The position numbers and the translations under genes were made by a program. Under the pieces are notes generated by a model. The model had not been told where the DNA came from. It ran no database searches and worked only from the letters and a program-made list of their open reading frames with translations. From Bryobacterales bacterium (lineage in GTDB: Bacteria; Acidobacteriota; Terriglobia; Bryobacterales; Bryobacteraceae), in assembly GCA_020846745.1 (NCBI GenBank), contig JADLDI010000139.1:1-37033 (forward strand): 37,033 bases of DNA, read 5' to 3'. Of the stretch, positions 6,155-16,878 are shown piece by piece. Positions within the stretch are counted from its first letter, which is position 1, and each line of letters starts with the position of its first letter.

Positions 6155-7809
6155 TAGTGGTGTCCTCCATGACCGTGGACGGCGTCCGCATAGGCGTAGG
6201 GTTCTTCCGTCACGATGGGTGTCTTAGTAAAGTTTTCGGTAATCGGGGGTGAAGGCAGGGTCCATTCGAGGCCCTTCGCGTTCCAGGGATTCGGCCCGGC
6301 GGGCTTGCCCTTCAACAGGGAATGCAGGAAATAGATGGCCGGAATGCCATAGCCCACGGCGAGGACGCTCGCGCCCGCCGACGACATGACGTTGAGGATT
6401 TGAAATTCGGGGGGATAGGCGTGATAGCGGCGGGGCATGCCGAGGTAGCCGACCAGGAATTGCGGGAAGAACGTCAGGTTGAAGCCGATGAACATAATCA
6501 GCGCCGCAAAGCGAGCCCAGCCTTCGCTGTACATTTTGCCGGTGAGCTTGGGCCACCAGTAATGCAAGGCGCCCATGTAGCCGAAGACGGCCCCGCCGAC
6601 CATGATGTAGTGGAAGTGGGCGACGATGAAGTAGGTATCGTGCACGTGCACGTCGAGCCCCATGGTGGCGAGGAACAGTCCCGTTAATCCGCCGATGGTG
6701 AACAGGCCGATGAAGCCGAAGGCGTAGATCATCGGGGTTTCATACGAGATGGAGCTCTGGTACATGGTGGCCATCCAGTTGAAGACCTTGATGGCGGAGG
6801 GGATGCCGACGAGGAAGGTGAGCACCGAGAAGACGAGGCTGGCGTAAGCGGACTGGCCGGAGGTGAACATGTGGTGGCCCCAGACGAGGAAGCTGATGAC
6901 GGCGATGGCGACGCTTGAGAGGGCGACGAAGTGGTAGCCGAACACGCGGCGGCGGGTGAAGGCGGCGGTCAGCTCGGACATGACGCCCATGGCGGGCAGG
7001 ATCATGATGTAGACGGCAGGGTGGGAATAGAACCAGAACAGGTGCTGGAAGAGGATGGGGTCGCCGCCGATTTTCGGATCGAAGAAGCCGAAGCGGAAGG
7101 CGCGTTCGAGGGCCACCAGCACAATGGTGATGGCCAGCACGGGGGTGCCCAAGACCTGGATGACGCTGGTGGCGTAGTGGGCCCATAAAAACAGCGGCAT
7201 GCGGAACCACGTCAACCCCGGCGCACGCATTTTGTGAATGGTGACGATGAAGTTAAGGCCGGTGAGGATGGACGAGAAGCCGGCGACGAAGACACCGAGG
7301 GCGGCGACAATCACGTTGGAGTTGGCATAGGTAGACGAATAAGGCGTATAGAAGGTCCACCCGGTATCCACACCGCCCATGGCGAGCGCGTACAGGGTGA
7401 GAACGCCGCCGATGAGGTAGACATACCAGCTCAACAGGTTGACACGCGGAAAGGCAAGGTCGCGCGCGCCGCACATGATAGGTATCAGGAAGTTTCCGAA
7501 CACGGCGGGGATGGATGGAATAAGGAAGAAGAAGACCATGACGATGCCGTGAACGGTAAACGTCTTGTTGTAGGTTTCGGCTTCCATGAAATCGCCGGCG
7601 GGGGTGAGCAGTTCCAGCCGGATCAGCATGGCCATGAAGCCGCCCAGCAGGAAGAAAGCGCTGATGGAAATGAGGTAGAGGATGGCGATGCGCTTGTGGT
7701 CGACCGTGAGGAGCCAACTGGCAAGGCCATGCGACGCATTCAGGTAATTCCTGGTTGGCTGCGCCGGCGGAGGCGCCTGGACGACAGGGGTTGTTAATGT
7801 GGTGCTCAC
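6154..7809 (-). CDS. coxA: Cytochrome c oxidase subunit I, A2-type
   Basis: A 551-residue catalytic subunit that reduces O2 to water and pumps protons. Twelve helices fit the pattern. Heme a ligands are H87 (in KTFTVHGIVMVFFF) and H400; heme a3 ligand is H398 (VAHFHYIMVGG); CuB ligands are H263, H312 and H313 (WGHHMFTSG), and Y267 is the cross-linking tyrosine. Helix VI reads FWFYSHPAVYIM: the Glu of A1-type enzymes is missing and the Tyr-Ser pair (Y261, S262) of A2-type oxidases is present, as in Rhodothermus caa3. The start is GTG at 7809, overlapping coxB by four bases, with GGAGG six bases before it. The best-supported core of the terminal oxidase. Confidence 0.97.
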
Positions 7810-8813
7810 TTCTTACCTCCCTTCGTGGATACCGGCGTTACTGCCGCCGTTTGGCCGGCCTGCGCGGTTTGCGCGGGCTGTTGCTTGGTTAACGACTTCA
7901 CGTAGGCGACCAACTGGAGAATTCCGTCTTCGGACACCTGACCCTGGAAGGTGGGCATTTCCTGATTCTGATAGCCGGCCACGACTTTGGCGTTGGGCTT
8001 CAGGATCGACTCGCGAATGTAGCTTTCGTCGAAGCGGACGCGCTGGCCGCCCTGGAGGAGTTCGTCTTTGCCGAACTTGTTTTCGAGGGTGGGGCAGCGG
8101 CCGTTGTTGTCGCCCTTGTGGCAGGATGCGCAACCGAGGCGCGTGAAGAGGCGTTCGCCGGCTTGGGCCATGGTTTCGCCGCGATTGACGCCGGCGAGCC
8201 AGGCTTCGTAGTCGGCCTGTTCCATGACGTGGACCCAACCGATCATGCCGGAGTGCTGATTACCGCAGTATTCGGCGCAGAACAGGTGGTACTTGCCGAC
8301 TTTGGTGGGCTGGAACCACATGGTGGTGTACATGCCGGGGACGACATCTTTTTTGACGCGGAAGGCGGGGATGAAGAAGCTGTGGATAACGTCTTCCGTG
8401 GTCATCGTGAGCTTGACAGCTTTGCCGACGGGAACGTGGAGTTCGTTGATTTCGCGGTGACCTTCGGGATGCTGTGTTTTCCACATCCACTGTTTTCCCA
8501 CGACGTACATTTCCATGGCGCCCTTGGGCGGGTTGTAGTGGGCGAAGTAGATGAAGGCCCCCCAGCCGAACATGACCATGACGATGCCGAAGGGAATGCC
8601 CGACCAGACGAGTTCCAAAAGGAACGATTCGCGCAGCGGCTTGGGCACCTCATCGGGATGCCGGCGCCGGTATTTGACAGCGAGGATGAACACGCCGGTA
8701 AATACAAGCGCCGTGAAAAATATCGTGACCGATACCAGGAATGCATAGAGCGCATCGACGCCACCGGCAATGGATGACGCCTGCTCAGGAAGTAATGGGA
8801 AGTCTTTCCACAT
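7806..8813 (-). CDS. coxB: Cytochrome c oxidase subunit II with fused cytochrome c domain (caa3)
   Basis: A 335-residue subunit II that takes electrons from cytochrome c or directly from ACIII. Two membrane helices (about residues 20-47 and 65-90) precede the cupredoxin domain with the full CuA set: H144, C179, E181, C183, H187 and M190 (CAEYCGNQHSGM). A C-terminal cytochrome c domain follows, with C228, C231 and H232 (GCASCHKG) and a probable axial Met in EMPTFQG. This fusion defines a caa3 oxidase. The start overlaps the end of sco by 29 bases. The C-terminal tail is Ala/Gln-rich and probably disordered. Confidence 0.96.
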   Translation of the reverse strand: MWKDFPLLPEQASSIAGGVDALYAFLVSVTIFFTALVFTGVFILAVKYRRRHPDEVPKPLRESFLLELVWSGIPFGIVMVMFGWGAFIYFAHYNPPKGAMEMYVVGKQWMWKTQHPEGHREINELHVPVGKAVKLTMTTEDVIHSFFIPAFRVKKDVVPGMYTTMWFQPTKVGKYHLFCAEYCGNQHSGMIGWVHVMEQADYEAWLAGVNRGETMAQAGERLFTRLGCASCHKGDNNGRCPTLENKFGKDELLQGGQRVRFDESYIRESILKPNAKVVAGYQNQEMPTFQGQVSEDGILQLVAYVKSLTKQQPAQTAQAGQTAAVTPVSTKGGKK

Positions 8814-9636
8814 CGTGATACTTTCCGCGCCGCCCGCGACGATTCAAAAACCAAAAAGCAAGAAGGCCAAGGACGGTAAGGGCGGCACCCGTCCGCAATA
8901 GTTTGGTAATCAATATTCCGTATTTGCCCGTGGTCGGGTCATAGTGAAAACAAAAAAGAAGAACCTGGTCGACGGCGTTGCCGACTTTGCCTTGCGAGGC
9001 TTCCACCAGCGAGAAACGCAAGTCGCGCGCGGAGTACTCCACGCCGTAGAAATACTTGGAGACTTTGCCATCGGGCGTGACGACGACGAGGCCGGAGGCA
9101 TGCGCCCACTGGCCCGTCTGCGGGTCCCGAGAGAACCGGTACCCGGCGGCATCGGTGAGCCGTTTGATATTCGCTTCGTCTCCGGTCAAGAACTTCCAGC
9201 CGCGTTCCGATTCCGGCCGGTTATACCGCTCGACAAACTCGAAGCGCTTCTTTTCGGCGCCCTGTGGCGTGTCCGCCGGATCGAAGCTGACGGCGATGAC
9301 ATCGAAGTGCTCGCCGACATTCAAACTCATGGGCCGCAGCGTGCGCAGCAACCCGTTGAGGGTCATGGTGCACAACATCGGGCACTCGTAGTAGACGAGG
9401 GCCAGGATGGCCGGCCGGCCGGTAAGGTAATTGCGGAACGGCTGGAGCCGGCCTTTTTCGTCCTTAAACATCGCGTCGAGCGGAAGCTGCGAATTCAACT
9501 GCTGGTCGATGCCGACGTTTTTCAACTGACGCGGCAACTCGGTCCCCTGCGGGACTTCGTTGGGCGCCGTCTTCGCCGCGAGATTAGCCGCAACAAGGCT
9601 GAAGGCCAGAACAACAGCCAACCGCCGATACCACAT
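8785..9636 (-). CDS. sco: SCO1/SenC-type copper chaperone
   Basis: A 283-residue SCO family protein that delivers copper to CuA of subunit II. From ATG at 9636 there is a signal peptide (MWYRRLAVVLAFSLVAANLA), then the thioredoxin-like fold with the copper-binding C85 and C89 (ECPMLC) and H179 (WAHASGLVVV). A C-terminal membrane helix (TGAALTVLGLLAFWFLN) tethers it to the membrane. The frame extends 49 codons further upstream, overlapping the preceding gene, but those codons are the shadow of that gene and lack a signal peptide, so 9636 is preferred. It is placed directly before coxB, consistent with its role. Confidence 0.92.
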   Translation of the reverse strand: MWYRRLAVVLAFSLVAANLAAKTAPNEVPQGTELPRQLKNVGIDQQLNSQLPLDAMFKDEKGRLQPFRNYLTGRPAILALVYYECPMLCTMTLNGLLRTLRPMSLNVGEHFDVIAVSFDPADTPQGAEKKRFEFVERYNRPESERGWKFLTGDEANIKRLTDAAGYRFSRDPQTGQWAHASGLVVVTPDGKVSKYFYGVEYSARDLRFSLVEASQGKVGNAVDQVLLFCFHYDPTTGKYGILITKLLRTGAALTVLGLLAFWFLNRRGRRGKYHDVERLPITS

Positions 9637-9662
9637 GATTGCCCCCAAGATTTTTTTAGCCA

Positions 9663-10106
9663 CTATTTCGCAGCCGCGGCGGCCGGCGGTGGTGTCTTGG
9701 TGGCCGGCAAGCCACGCTCCGCGATGATATCCATCGCGCGGTCGATGGGAATGTGCACCGTACCCGCTTGTTTCTGCACCCACCCGTAGGAATGCAGTTG
9801 CTTATCTTCAGTTTCGCGCAACTGACGGAGGTCGAGTTGCTGGTTGACCTGGAGCCGGGGCTTGGGAGGGAGCGAACGCTCCATTTCCATGACCGTCGGC
9901 TCGTGATCCATTTTCACCGGAGGGGTTTCGAGCGCGGCATGGAGAGCCCACATGAGGCCCATGGCTCCGAAAATCACGACAAACATCGCAATGCCCCACT
10001 TATAGAGGGTGGGAACATCGGCGTCGGTGGTTTCATAGGCCCCGTGCGGCACATCGTGCGTCGCGTGGGGAATTGCCTGTGCGTGCTGGTGTTCGTGCTC
10101 GGCCAT
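9663..10106 (-). CDS. Small single-helix membrane protein of the act-cox operon
   Basis: A 147-residue protein with a His-rich cytoplasmic-looking N-terminus (EHEHQHAQAIPHATHDVPHG), one membrane helix at about residues 36-58 (WGIAMFVVIFGAMGLMWALH), and a soluble segment with RQLRETEDKQLHSYGWVQKQ and VHIPIDRAMDIIAERGLP, ending in a Pro/Ala-rich tail. The start abuts the actF stop exactly (TAAATG). The segment HSYGWVxxxxGxVxIPIDRAM looks like a conserved core of similar small genes in other act-cox clusters, from memory, but no function is known. Its position suggests an accessory or linking subunit between ACIII and the oxidase, or an assembly factor; this is inference. Confidence 0.8.
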   Translation of the reverse strand: MAEHEHQHAQAIPHATHDVPHGAYETTDADVPTLYKWGIAMFVVIFGAMGLMWALHAALETPPVKMDHEPTVMEMERSLPPKPRLQVNQQLDLRQLRETEDKQLHSYGWVQKQAGTVHIPIDRAMDIIAERGLPATKTPPPAAAAAK

Positions 10107-11297
10107 TTAGTGATGCCCTCCTGCCGCCAACTTCACCGCTTCCACCGGCATGAGCGGACGGCGGCCGAGTTGGAAGGCATAAAAACCAACCCACAATCCG
10201 CCAATGCCGATCGGGGTGACGATGTCGAGCCAGTGAATGAAGGCGATGTGGTGACCTTCGGCTTCGGCTCCAATGTGTTGGAAGGCCGGGGCGATCAGCC
10301 AGGTGAGATCCACCCACCGCATGAAGAGAATGAAGATGGCGATGGCGCCGAGAATGGCCGCTTTGCGCTTGTTGAACCGGATGAGCAGCAGGAAGAACGG
10401 CACGACGAAGTGGAAGAGCATGAGGCTGACGGCGACCATGCCCCAGGCGCCGTTCATGCGCTTGACGTACCAGGGCGTCTCTTCGGGCAGGTTGCCGGAC
10501 CAGATGATGAGGAACTGCGAGAAGGCGACGTAGGCCCAGAGGACGATGAAGGCGAGCATGAGCGTGCCGAGGTCGTGGAAATGGTTGGGCTTGACGAGGT
10601 GGTTGAGCGGCTCTTCCCGATACAGCTTCTTGAGGATCAGGATGATGAAGGCCATGGTTGACAGGCAGCCGCCGAAAATGTAGAGCACACCGTAGATGGT
10701 GGAGGCCCAGTGCGGTTCGAGCGACATGCCGAGGTCGAAAGCGCAGAACGTCAGGGTAAGAATGTAGAGCACCACGCCGGGCCCGCTCAGGTTCCGCAAC
10801 TTCTCTTTGGCCGCTTCGCCCTCGCCGCCTTCCTGATCGGCCGACCACTTATTCAGGAAAAATGCGATTGTCAGCCAGATGCCGAAGTAGACGACGATGC
10901 GAATGGTGAAGAATGTCGGGTTGAGGTAGGCGGCCTTGTGGCGCAGAAGCTCGTCGTGCTGGATGACTTCCGGCCGCGCCCACTCGTAAACGGCGGGCAT
11001 GTTGACCAGAATGGGGATGACGAGCAGGGCGGTGAGCGGAAGGGTGCGTGTGCCGGCTTCGAGCAGCCGCCGGATGACGATGCCCCAGCCGCCGCCCACC
11101 AGATGGTGTAGGCACAGCAGACCCAGGCAACTGACGGGGATCAGCAGCCAATAGATATAGGCCAGCACGTAAGAATGCAGGAACTGTTCGTGATTGGCGG
11201 CGAATCCGGCCAGGCTGGCGACAATGCCCGCCAAGCCGATGAAAATCGCCGAATTGCGGAGACCCGAAACGTCGGGCGTGCGGCTATCGGTTGCCAC
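10107..11297 (-). CDS. actF: Alternative Complex III subunit F, quinone-binding membrane subunit 2
   Basis: A 396-residue NrfD/PsrC-like membrane protein of about ten helices, paralogous to ActC. ActF is part of the membrane arm of ACIII and contributes to the proton path and structure. Recognisable segments include FLHSYVLAYIYWLLIPVSCL, LEPHWASTIYGVLYIFGGCL (conserved in the family) and VAFSQFLIIWSGNLPEETPW. Start GTG at 11297 shares its G with the actE stop (TAGTG), the same junction as coxA/coxC, and GGAGG lies upstream. Length is normal. Confidence 0.93.
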   Translation of the reverse strand: MATDSRTPDVSGLRNSAIFIGLAGIVASLAGFAANHEQFLHSYVLAYIYWLLIPVSCLGLLCLHHLVGGGWGIVIRRLLEAGTRTLPLTALLVIPILVNMPAVYEWARPEVIQHDELLRHKAAYLNPTFFTIRIVVYFGIWLTIAFFLNKWSADQEGGEGEAAKEKLRNLSGPGVVLYILTLTFCAFDLGMSLEPHWASTIYGVLYIFGGCLSTMAFIILILKKLYREEPLNHLVKPNHFHDLGTLMLAFIVLWAYVAFSQFLIIWSGNLPEETPWYVKRMNGAWGMVAVSLMLFHFVVPFFLLLIRFNKRKAAILGAIAIFILFMRWVDLTWLIAPAFQHIGAEAEGHHIAFIHWLDIVTPIGIGGLWVGFYAFQLGRRPLMPVEAVKLAAGGHH

Positions 11298-11905
11298 TAG
11301 TGCTTCACCTCCTGGTGGGGCGTTGCGGCGGCCACGTTTTGCGCCGCGTCCAACTTCGGCCGGTCCGCTTCGGAAACGTCATTGACGGTTGCGTTCTGGC
11401 TCAACTGCAGCGCGCGGATGTAGGCGACGATGGCCCAGCGGTCGTGAACCGGGACACGCGCCGCGTAGCTGATCATGCTGCCGTAGCCGTTGGTGATGAC
11501 GTCGTAGAAGTGGCCGACAGGCTGGTTGCGGAGCCGTTCGATGTGATAGCTGGGCGGATGCTTGAAACCGCGCTGGACCACCATGCCCGCGCCGTCGCCG
11601 GTGGCGCCGTGGCAGGGCGAGCAGTAGATGTTAAAGCGGTTCTGGCCGCGCGCGAGCAGTTCCTTGGTAAGCTTTACGGGCAATTCAGTGACAAGCTGGT
11701 CGCCATTGCGGCCGCGGTGCATGGCGGCGTCGGTCTTCAACTGGCCGCGCGCGATGGTGTTATCGACGCGGGGGCGCATGGAACGGGCGTCGTTCCAGAA
11801 AGCGCTGTAGCTATAGGCGCGATACTTTGGCTGGTCGTGCATGTCCTGGCGGCAGCCGGTGGCGGCGATGGCGAGGCCCGCGATCAGAAGGAGCTTAGTT
11901 TTCAA
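11297..11905 (-). CDS. actE: Alternative Complex III subunit E, monoheme cytochrome c lipoprotein
   Basis: A 202-residue lipoprotein cytochrome. The signal peptide ends in a lipobox with C18 (LAIAATGCRQ), so it is anchored on the periplasmic face. One heme site is present at C95-C98-H99 (YCSPCHGATGDGAGM), and a methionine in GYGSMISYAARV is the likely axial ligand, followed by the DRWAIVAYIRALQ helix typical of class I cytochromes c. In ACIII, ActE is the cytochrome that helps deliver electrons to the acceptor. The start overlaps the end of actD by 11 bases. Six act genes in standard order support the name. Confidence 0.94.
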   Translation of the reverse strand: MKTKLLLIAGLAIAATGCRQDMHDQPKYRAYSYSAFWNDARSMRPRVDNTIARGQLKTDAAMHRGRNGDQLVTELPVKLTKELLARGQNRFNIYCSPCHGATGDGAGMVVQRGFKHPPSYHIERLRNQPVGHFYDVITNGYGSMISYAARVPVHDRWAIVAYIRALQLSQNATVNDVSEADRPKLDAAQNVAAATPHQEVKH

Positions 11906-12469
11906 CTTCGACTACCTCCTTGGGGTGGAGCGTATCGAGGAAGCGCCGGGTGGCGTCGAGGTCGAACTTGGGATCTTTCGCTTCGATACAGAGGAAAAAC
12001 CGGTCTGTGGACGCCATGCTGAACCGCGGATTGTTGAACACCGGGTGGTAGGGCATGGGGAGCCCGTTGAGGGCGATCATGCCGAAGACGGCGGCGAAGG
12101 CGGCGAACAGAATGGTGGTTTCGAATGTGGGCGGAACGTAGGCGGGCCAGGAGAAGTTGGGGCGTCCACCGATGTTCAGCGGATAGGTGATCATCGTGAT
12201 GTAGTACATCAGGCTGAAGCCTGCCACCAGGCCGGCCATGGCGCCGGCGAACACGATCGGCTGGAGCCGGTTGTCGTCCCAACCCAACGCATCGGTCAAG
12301 CCGTGGATGGGCACCGGGGTGTAGGCGTCCATCTCCTTATAGCCTTCGTCGCGGGTTTTTTCGCAAGCGTGCAACAGGTCCTGCTGCGTTTCAAACTCGG
12401 CCATCAGCCCGTAGAGGTTGCGGATGGGCTGAACGGGCGTTTCCAGTTGAGGAAGAACTTCGGTGCTCA

Positions 12470-12470
<1 letters not shown>
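11895..12470 (-). CDS. actD: Alternative Complex III subunit D (DUF3341)
   Basis: A 191-residue DUF3341 protein. The N-terminal domain reads PIRNLYGLMAEFETQQDLLH, the usual DUF3341 opening, followed by YTPVPIHGLTDALG. Two membrane helices are at about residues 78-103 and 125-145, with NFSWPAYVPPTFETTILFAA between and entering the second. ActD has no cofactor and stabilises the membrane arm. Its start overlaps the actC stop by one base (TGATG). Confidence 0.94.
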
Positions 12471-13861
<1,391 letters not shown>

Positions 13862-13905
13862 GCTGCTTGTGCCTCTGCTCGTTCCCTTCCGGACGAAAGC
13901 GCCCG

Positions 13906-16878
13906 TTACGACACTTTCTCGATTTCGGGGTTCGGATTCCGCAACTTGGCCAGGTATGAAGTGCGCGGCCTGGTATTGAGTTCTACTAGTAAGCCGTAGT
14001 TGCGGTTATCTTTTTTGACCCGTGCGATCTGCGCATTCGGGTCGTTCATATTGCCAAAGACGATGGCCTGTGTCGGGCAAACCTGCTGGCATGCCGTCAC
14101 GACTTCGCCGTCCTTAATTCTCCGGCCTTCGATTTCCGCCGGGATCCGCGCCTGGTTGATGCGCTGCACGCAGTAGGTGCACTTTTCCATCACACCGCGG
14201 CTGCGGACCGTAACGTCGGGGTTGCGCACGCCCATCAGCGATTGCGTGTCCCAATCGTTGTAGAGGAAGAAGTTGAAGCGCCGCACCTTGTAGGGGCAGT
14301 TGTTGGAGCAATAGCGGGTGCCGACGCAGCGATTGTAGGTCATCTGGTTGAGACCTTCGTCGCTGTGCGACGTGGCCGCGACGGGGCACACCGGCTCGCA
14401 CGGCGCGTTATCGCAGTGCATGCAGGTGACCGGCTGATGGTGGATCTCCGGATTGTCGAGGCTGCCTTCGAAATACCGGTCCACACGGATCCAGTGCATT
14501 TCGCGGTTACGGCTGACCTGGTCTTTGCCCACCACGGGGATGTTGTTTTCCGCCTGGCAGGCGATGCTGCAGGCGTTGCAGCCAATGCAGGCGTTGAGGT
14601 CGATCGCCATGCCCCACGAGTAGCCTTCGTACTTGTACTCGGGATAGAGCGACAACAGGTTGTGCTTCTTGTCGGGCTCCTGCGCGAAGTCCGGCTTCTT
14701 CTTGAATTCGTCGAACGACGCGAACCGGACCAGGTTGCGGTTTTCCATCGAGCTGTGGTCCTGCGTCGTGACCAGGCGGTAGGTGTCGCCGGTCTTCTTT
14801 ACTTCGCCGCGGATCACCCACGGGGCGGAAGCGGTGCGGATCAGGTTGGCGTTGAAGCCGACGCCGTTGGCGATCTTGCCGCCGCGCGTGCGGCCGTAGC
14901 CGAGGTGCACGGTGATGGCGTCGTCGGCCTGGCCGGGCAACATGAAGATGGGACCTTTGACCACGCCCGCCGCCGTGCGCAGCTCAACGACATCGTTGGT
15001 CTTCACGCCCAGCTTCTGCGACATCGCGGGACTGACGAGCACGGCGTTGTCCCACACCAGCTTGGTCATCGGCCGCGGCAGTTCCTGGAGCCAGCCCACG
15101 TTGGTGAACCGGCCGTCGAACACGCTTGGGCAGGGGCGGATGTTGATCTCGACGCCGCTATCGGTCTTGGGGGCGGGCAGTGACGCAGCGAACGTCTTGG
15201 CGACCGCGACGTTCTTGGCCGCGAGCGCCGTGTTCGGCATCACGCCGTCGTGAATAACCTTCTGGTACGTATTGCCGAAGTCGGCTGGATTGTTGAGGGT
15301 CTGCTGCCAATATTCTTTGACGACGTCGTACACCGGGCGGCCGCCCTTGTCGAGCAGCACGCCGATGACTTCGAGCAGCGAACGGCCTTCGTAGAGCGGC
15401 TGGATGAGCGGCTGCTGAACGGTGACCGTACCGTCGTAAGCGCGGATGTCGCCCCAGCTTTCGAGGGCCAAGGCGCGCGGAACGTGCCAGTGGCAAACGG
15501 CGGCGGTTTCGTCTTCGTATTCGCCGAGGTGGATGCGAACCTTCACCTTGCGGAACGCGTCGGCAAATTTGAGGTCGGCCGGGGCCGAGTACATCGGGTT
15601 GCCGCCGACGATGATGATCGTGTTGACCTGGCCGGCATTCATTTCGCCGACCAGCGTCTTCAAACCTTCGTATTGGGACTCGGCGTTGAATTCGACCGGT
15701 TCCGTGTAGGTAACGGTCTTGCCGATGTTGCCGAGCGCGCCGTTGATGGCAGCGGCCAAGGCGTGAACCACCGGGGGCTGATGCTCGCCGGCGATCACCA
15801 GCGAGGCGCCCTTGTGGGCGTTCAGGTCGGCGACGATGGCCTTCAGGAAGCCCGGGGCCTTGGTGGTGGCGGCGGTTGTGCCGGCGCCCGTTTCCGCGGC
15901 CAGCGCGCGTGCGAACGCTTCCACTTCGGCCGATGTGGCGGCGAGGCGGTGATCGGCTTTGGCGCCGGTGATGGACGGGGTCGGTTCGATTACGTACAGG
16001 CGGTTGGGCGTGGGGACATCGGCTTTGCGGCGGTTGACGAACTGGCGGGCGTAAGAGATTGAGCCCGGCATGGCGTACATGAAATCCGCGTCGAGCGAAA
16101 CGATGACGTCGGCGGCGGCGATGTTGTACACCGGGTTGACCGGTTCGCCGAAGGCCATCCTGGTGCCGGTGAGCACGCTGTCGCGCGAAACCGGTTCGAA
16201 TTGATACCACTTGGCCTGCGGATAGGAAGTGAGAAGCTGTTTGATTTGGCCGTAGAGCGTGGGGGAGGTGACCGTTTCAGTGAGCAGCCGGAAACCTTCG
16301 CCCTTGGTGGCGAGCAGTTGCTCGCGCAGCATGTTGAGCGTTTCCTGGAAGCGGGTCCAGGTGGACATACGGCCTTCGCGGAGGGTGCTCTGCGACCGGT
16401 CCGGGTCCCAGAACTGCAGCGCCATCGCCTGGCGATAGGTGTCGGTGGAGCCGAGCGAATCGGGGTGCTCCGGGTTGCCTTCGACCTTCGTGGGGCGGCC
16501 CTGGTGGCTTTCGACCAGCACGCCCTGTCCGTATCCGGCCAGCGGCAAAGCGGTGGCGAAGAAGAGGGGTACACCGGGAATCTGGTCTTCCGGCAGGTTG
16601 ACGTAGGGGACGATCTTTTCGGGCGGCTGCTTGGTGCAAGCCGTCAGGCCGGCCAGTCCCAATGAGGCGCCCAGCAGTTGCAGCATGCGCCGCCGGCTCG
16701 CCGGATTCGTCCATTCCGAAGTTCCGGCGGTGAACTCATGGTCCACCAGCGCCTGGAACTCGGGGGTTTCGGCTACTTCCTCCAGGCTGCGCCAGAACGC
16801 CGGCCCCTGTGCGGAGGCCAGCTTTGCTCGAATCGCATCCAGGTCAAGCTGAGTTGGGATATTTGGTTGGGTGCTCAT
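13906..16878 (-). CDS. actB: Alternative Complex III subunit B, molybdopterin-like and iron-sulfur fusion
   Basis: A 990-residue fusion that carries electrons from quinol through iron-sulfur clusters. The N-terminus is the extended Tat domain of this family (PAFWRSLEEVAETPEFQALV near residues 26-45), then the Tat motif SRRRMLQLLGASLGLAGLTA with a lipobox-like LTAC at C81. The large central part is a molybdopterin-oxidoreductase-like domain that binds no metal in characterised ACIII. From about residue 755 there is a ferredoxin-like domain: CIGCNACSIAC, CMHCDNAPCEPVC, CVGTRYCSNNC and CTYC...CQQVC, enough for four clusters as in the family. The start overlaps actA by four bases. Confidence 0.96.
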   Translation of the reverse strand: MSTQPNIPTQLDLDAIRAKLASAQGPAFWRSLEEVAETPEFQALVDHEFTAGTSEWTNPASRRRMLQLLGASLGLAGLTACTKQPPEKIVPYVNLPEDQIPGVPLFFATALPLAGYGQGVLVESHQGRPTKVEGNPEHPDSLGSTDTYRQAMALQFWDPDRSQSTLREGRMSTWTRFQETLNMLREQLLATKGEGFRLLTETVTSPTLYGQIKQLLTSYPQAKWYQFEPVSRDSVLTGTRMAFGEPVNPVYNIAAADVIVSLDADFMYAMPGSISYARQFVNRRKADVPTPNRLYVIEPTPSITGAKADHRLAATSAEVEAFARALAAETGAGTTAATTKAPGFLKAIVADLNAHKGASLVIAGEHQPPVVHALAAAINGALGNIGKTVTYTEPVEFNAESQYEGLKTLVGEMNAGQVNTIIIVGGNPMYSAPADLKFADAFRKVKVRIHLGEYEDETAAVCHWHVPRALALESWGDIRAYDGTVTVQQPLIQPLYEGRSLLEVIGVLLDKGGRPVYDVVKEYWQQTLNNPADFGNTYQKVIHDGVMPNTALAAKNVAVAKTFAASLPAPKTDSGVEINIRPCPSVFDGRFTNVGWLQELPRPMTKLVWDNAVLVSPAMSQKLGVKTNDVVELRTAAGVVKGPIFMLPGQADDAITVHLGYGRTRGGKIANGVGFNANLIRTASAPWVIRGEVKKTGDTYRLVTTQDHSSMENRNLVRFASFDEFKKKPDFAQEPDKKHNLLSLYPEYKYEGYSWGMAIDLNACIGCNACSIACQAENNIPVVGKDQVSRNREMHWIRVDRYFEGSLDNPEIHHQPVTCMHCDNAPCEPVCPVAATSHSDEGLNQMTYNRCVGTRYCSNNCPYKVRRFNFFLYNDWDTQSLMGVRNPDVTVRSRGVMEKCTYCVQRINQARIPAEIEGRRIKDGEVVTACQQVCPTQAIVFGNMNDPNAQIARVKKDNRNYGLLVELNTRPRTSYLAKLRNPNPEIEKVS

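Noticed and set aside
8785..9783. Longer start for the SCO protein at 9783
   Set aside because: The extra 49 residues overlap the previous gene and would hide the signal peptide that begins at 9636.
15158..16210. Open frame of 350 codons inside actB on the same strand
   Set aside because: Out-of-frame reading of actB with Arg/His-rich content and no motif.
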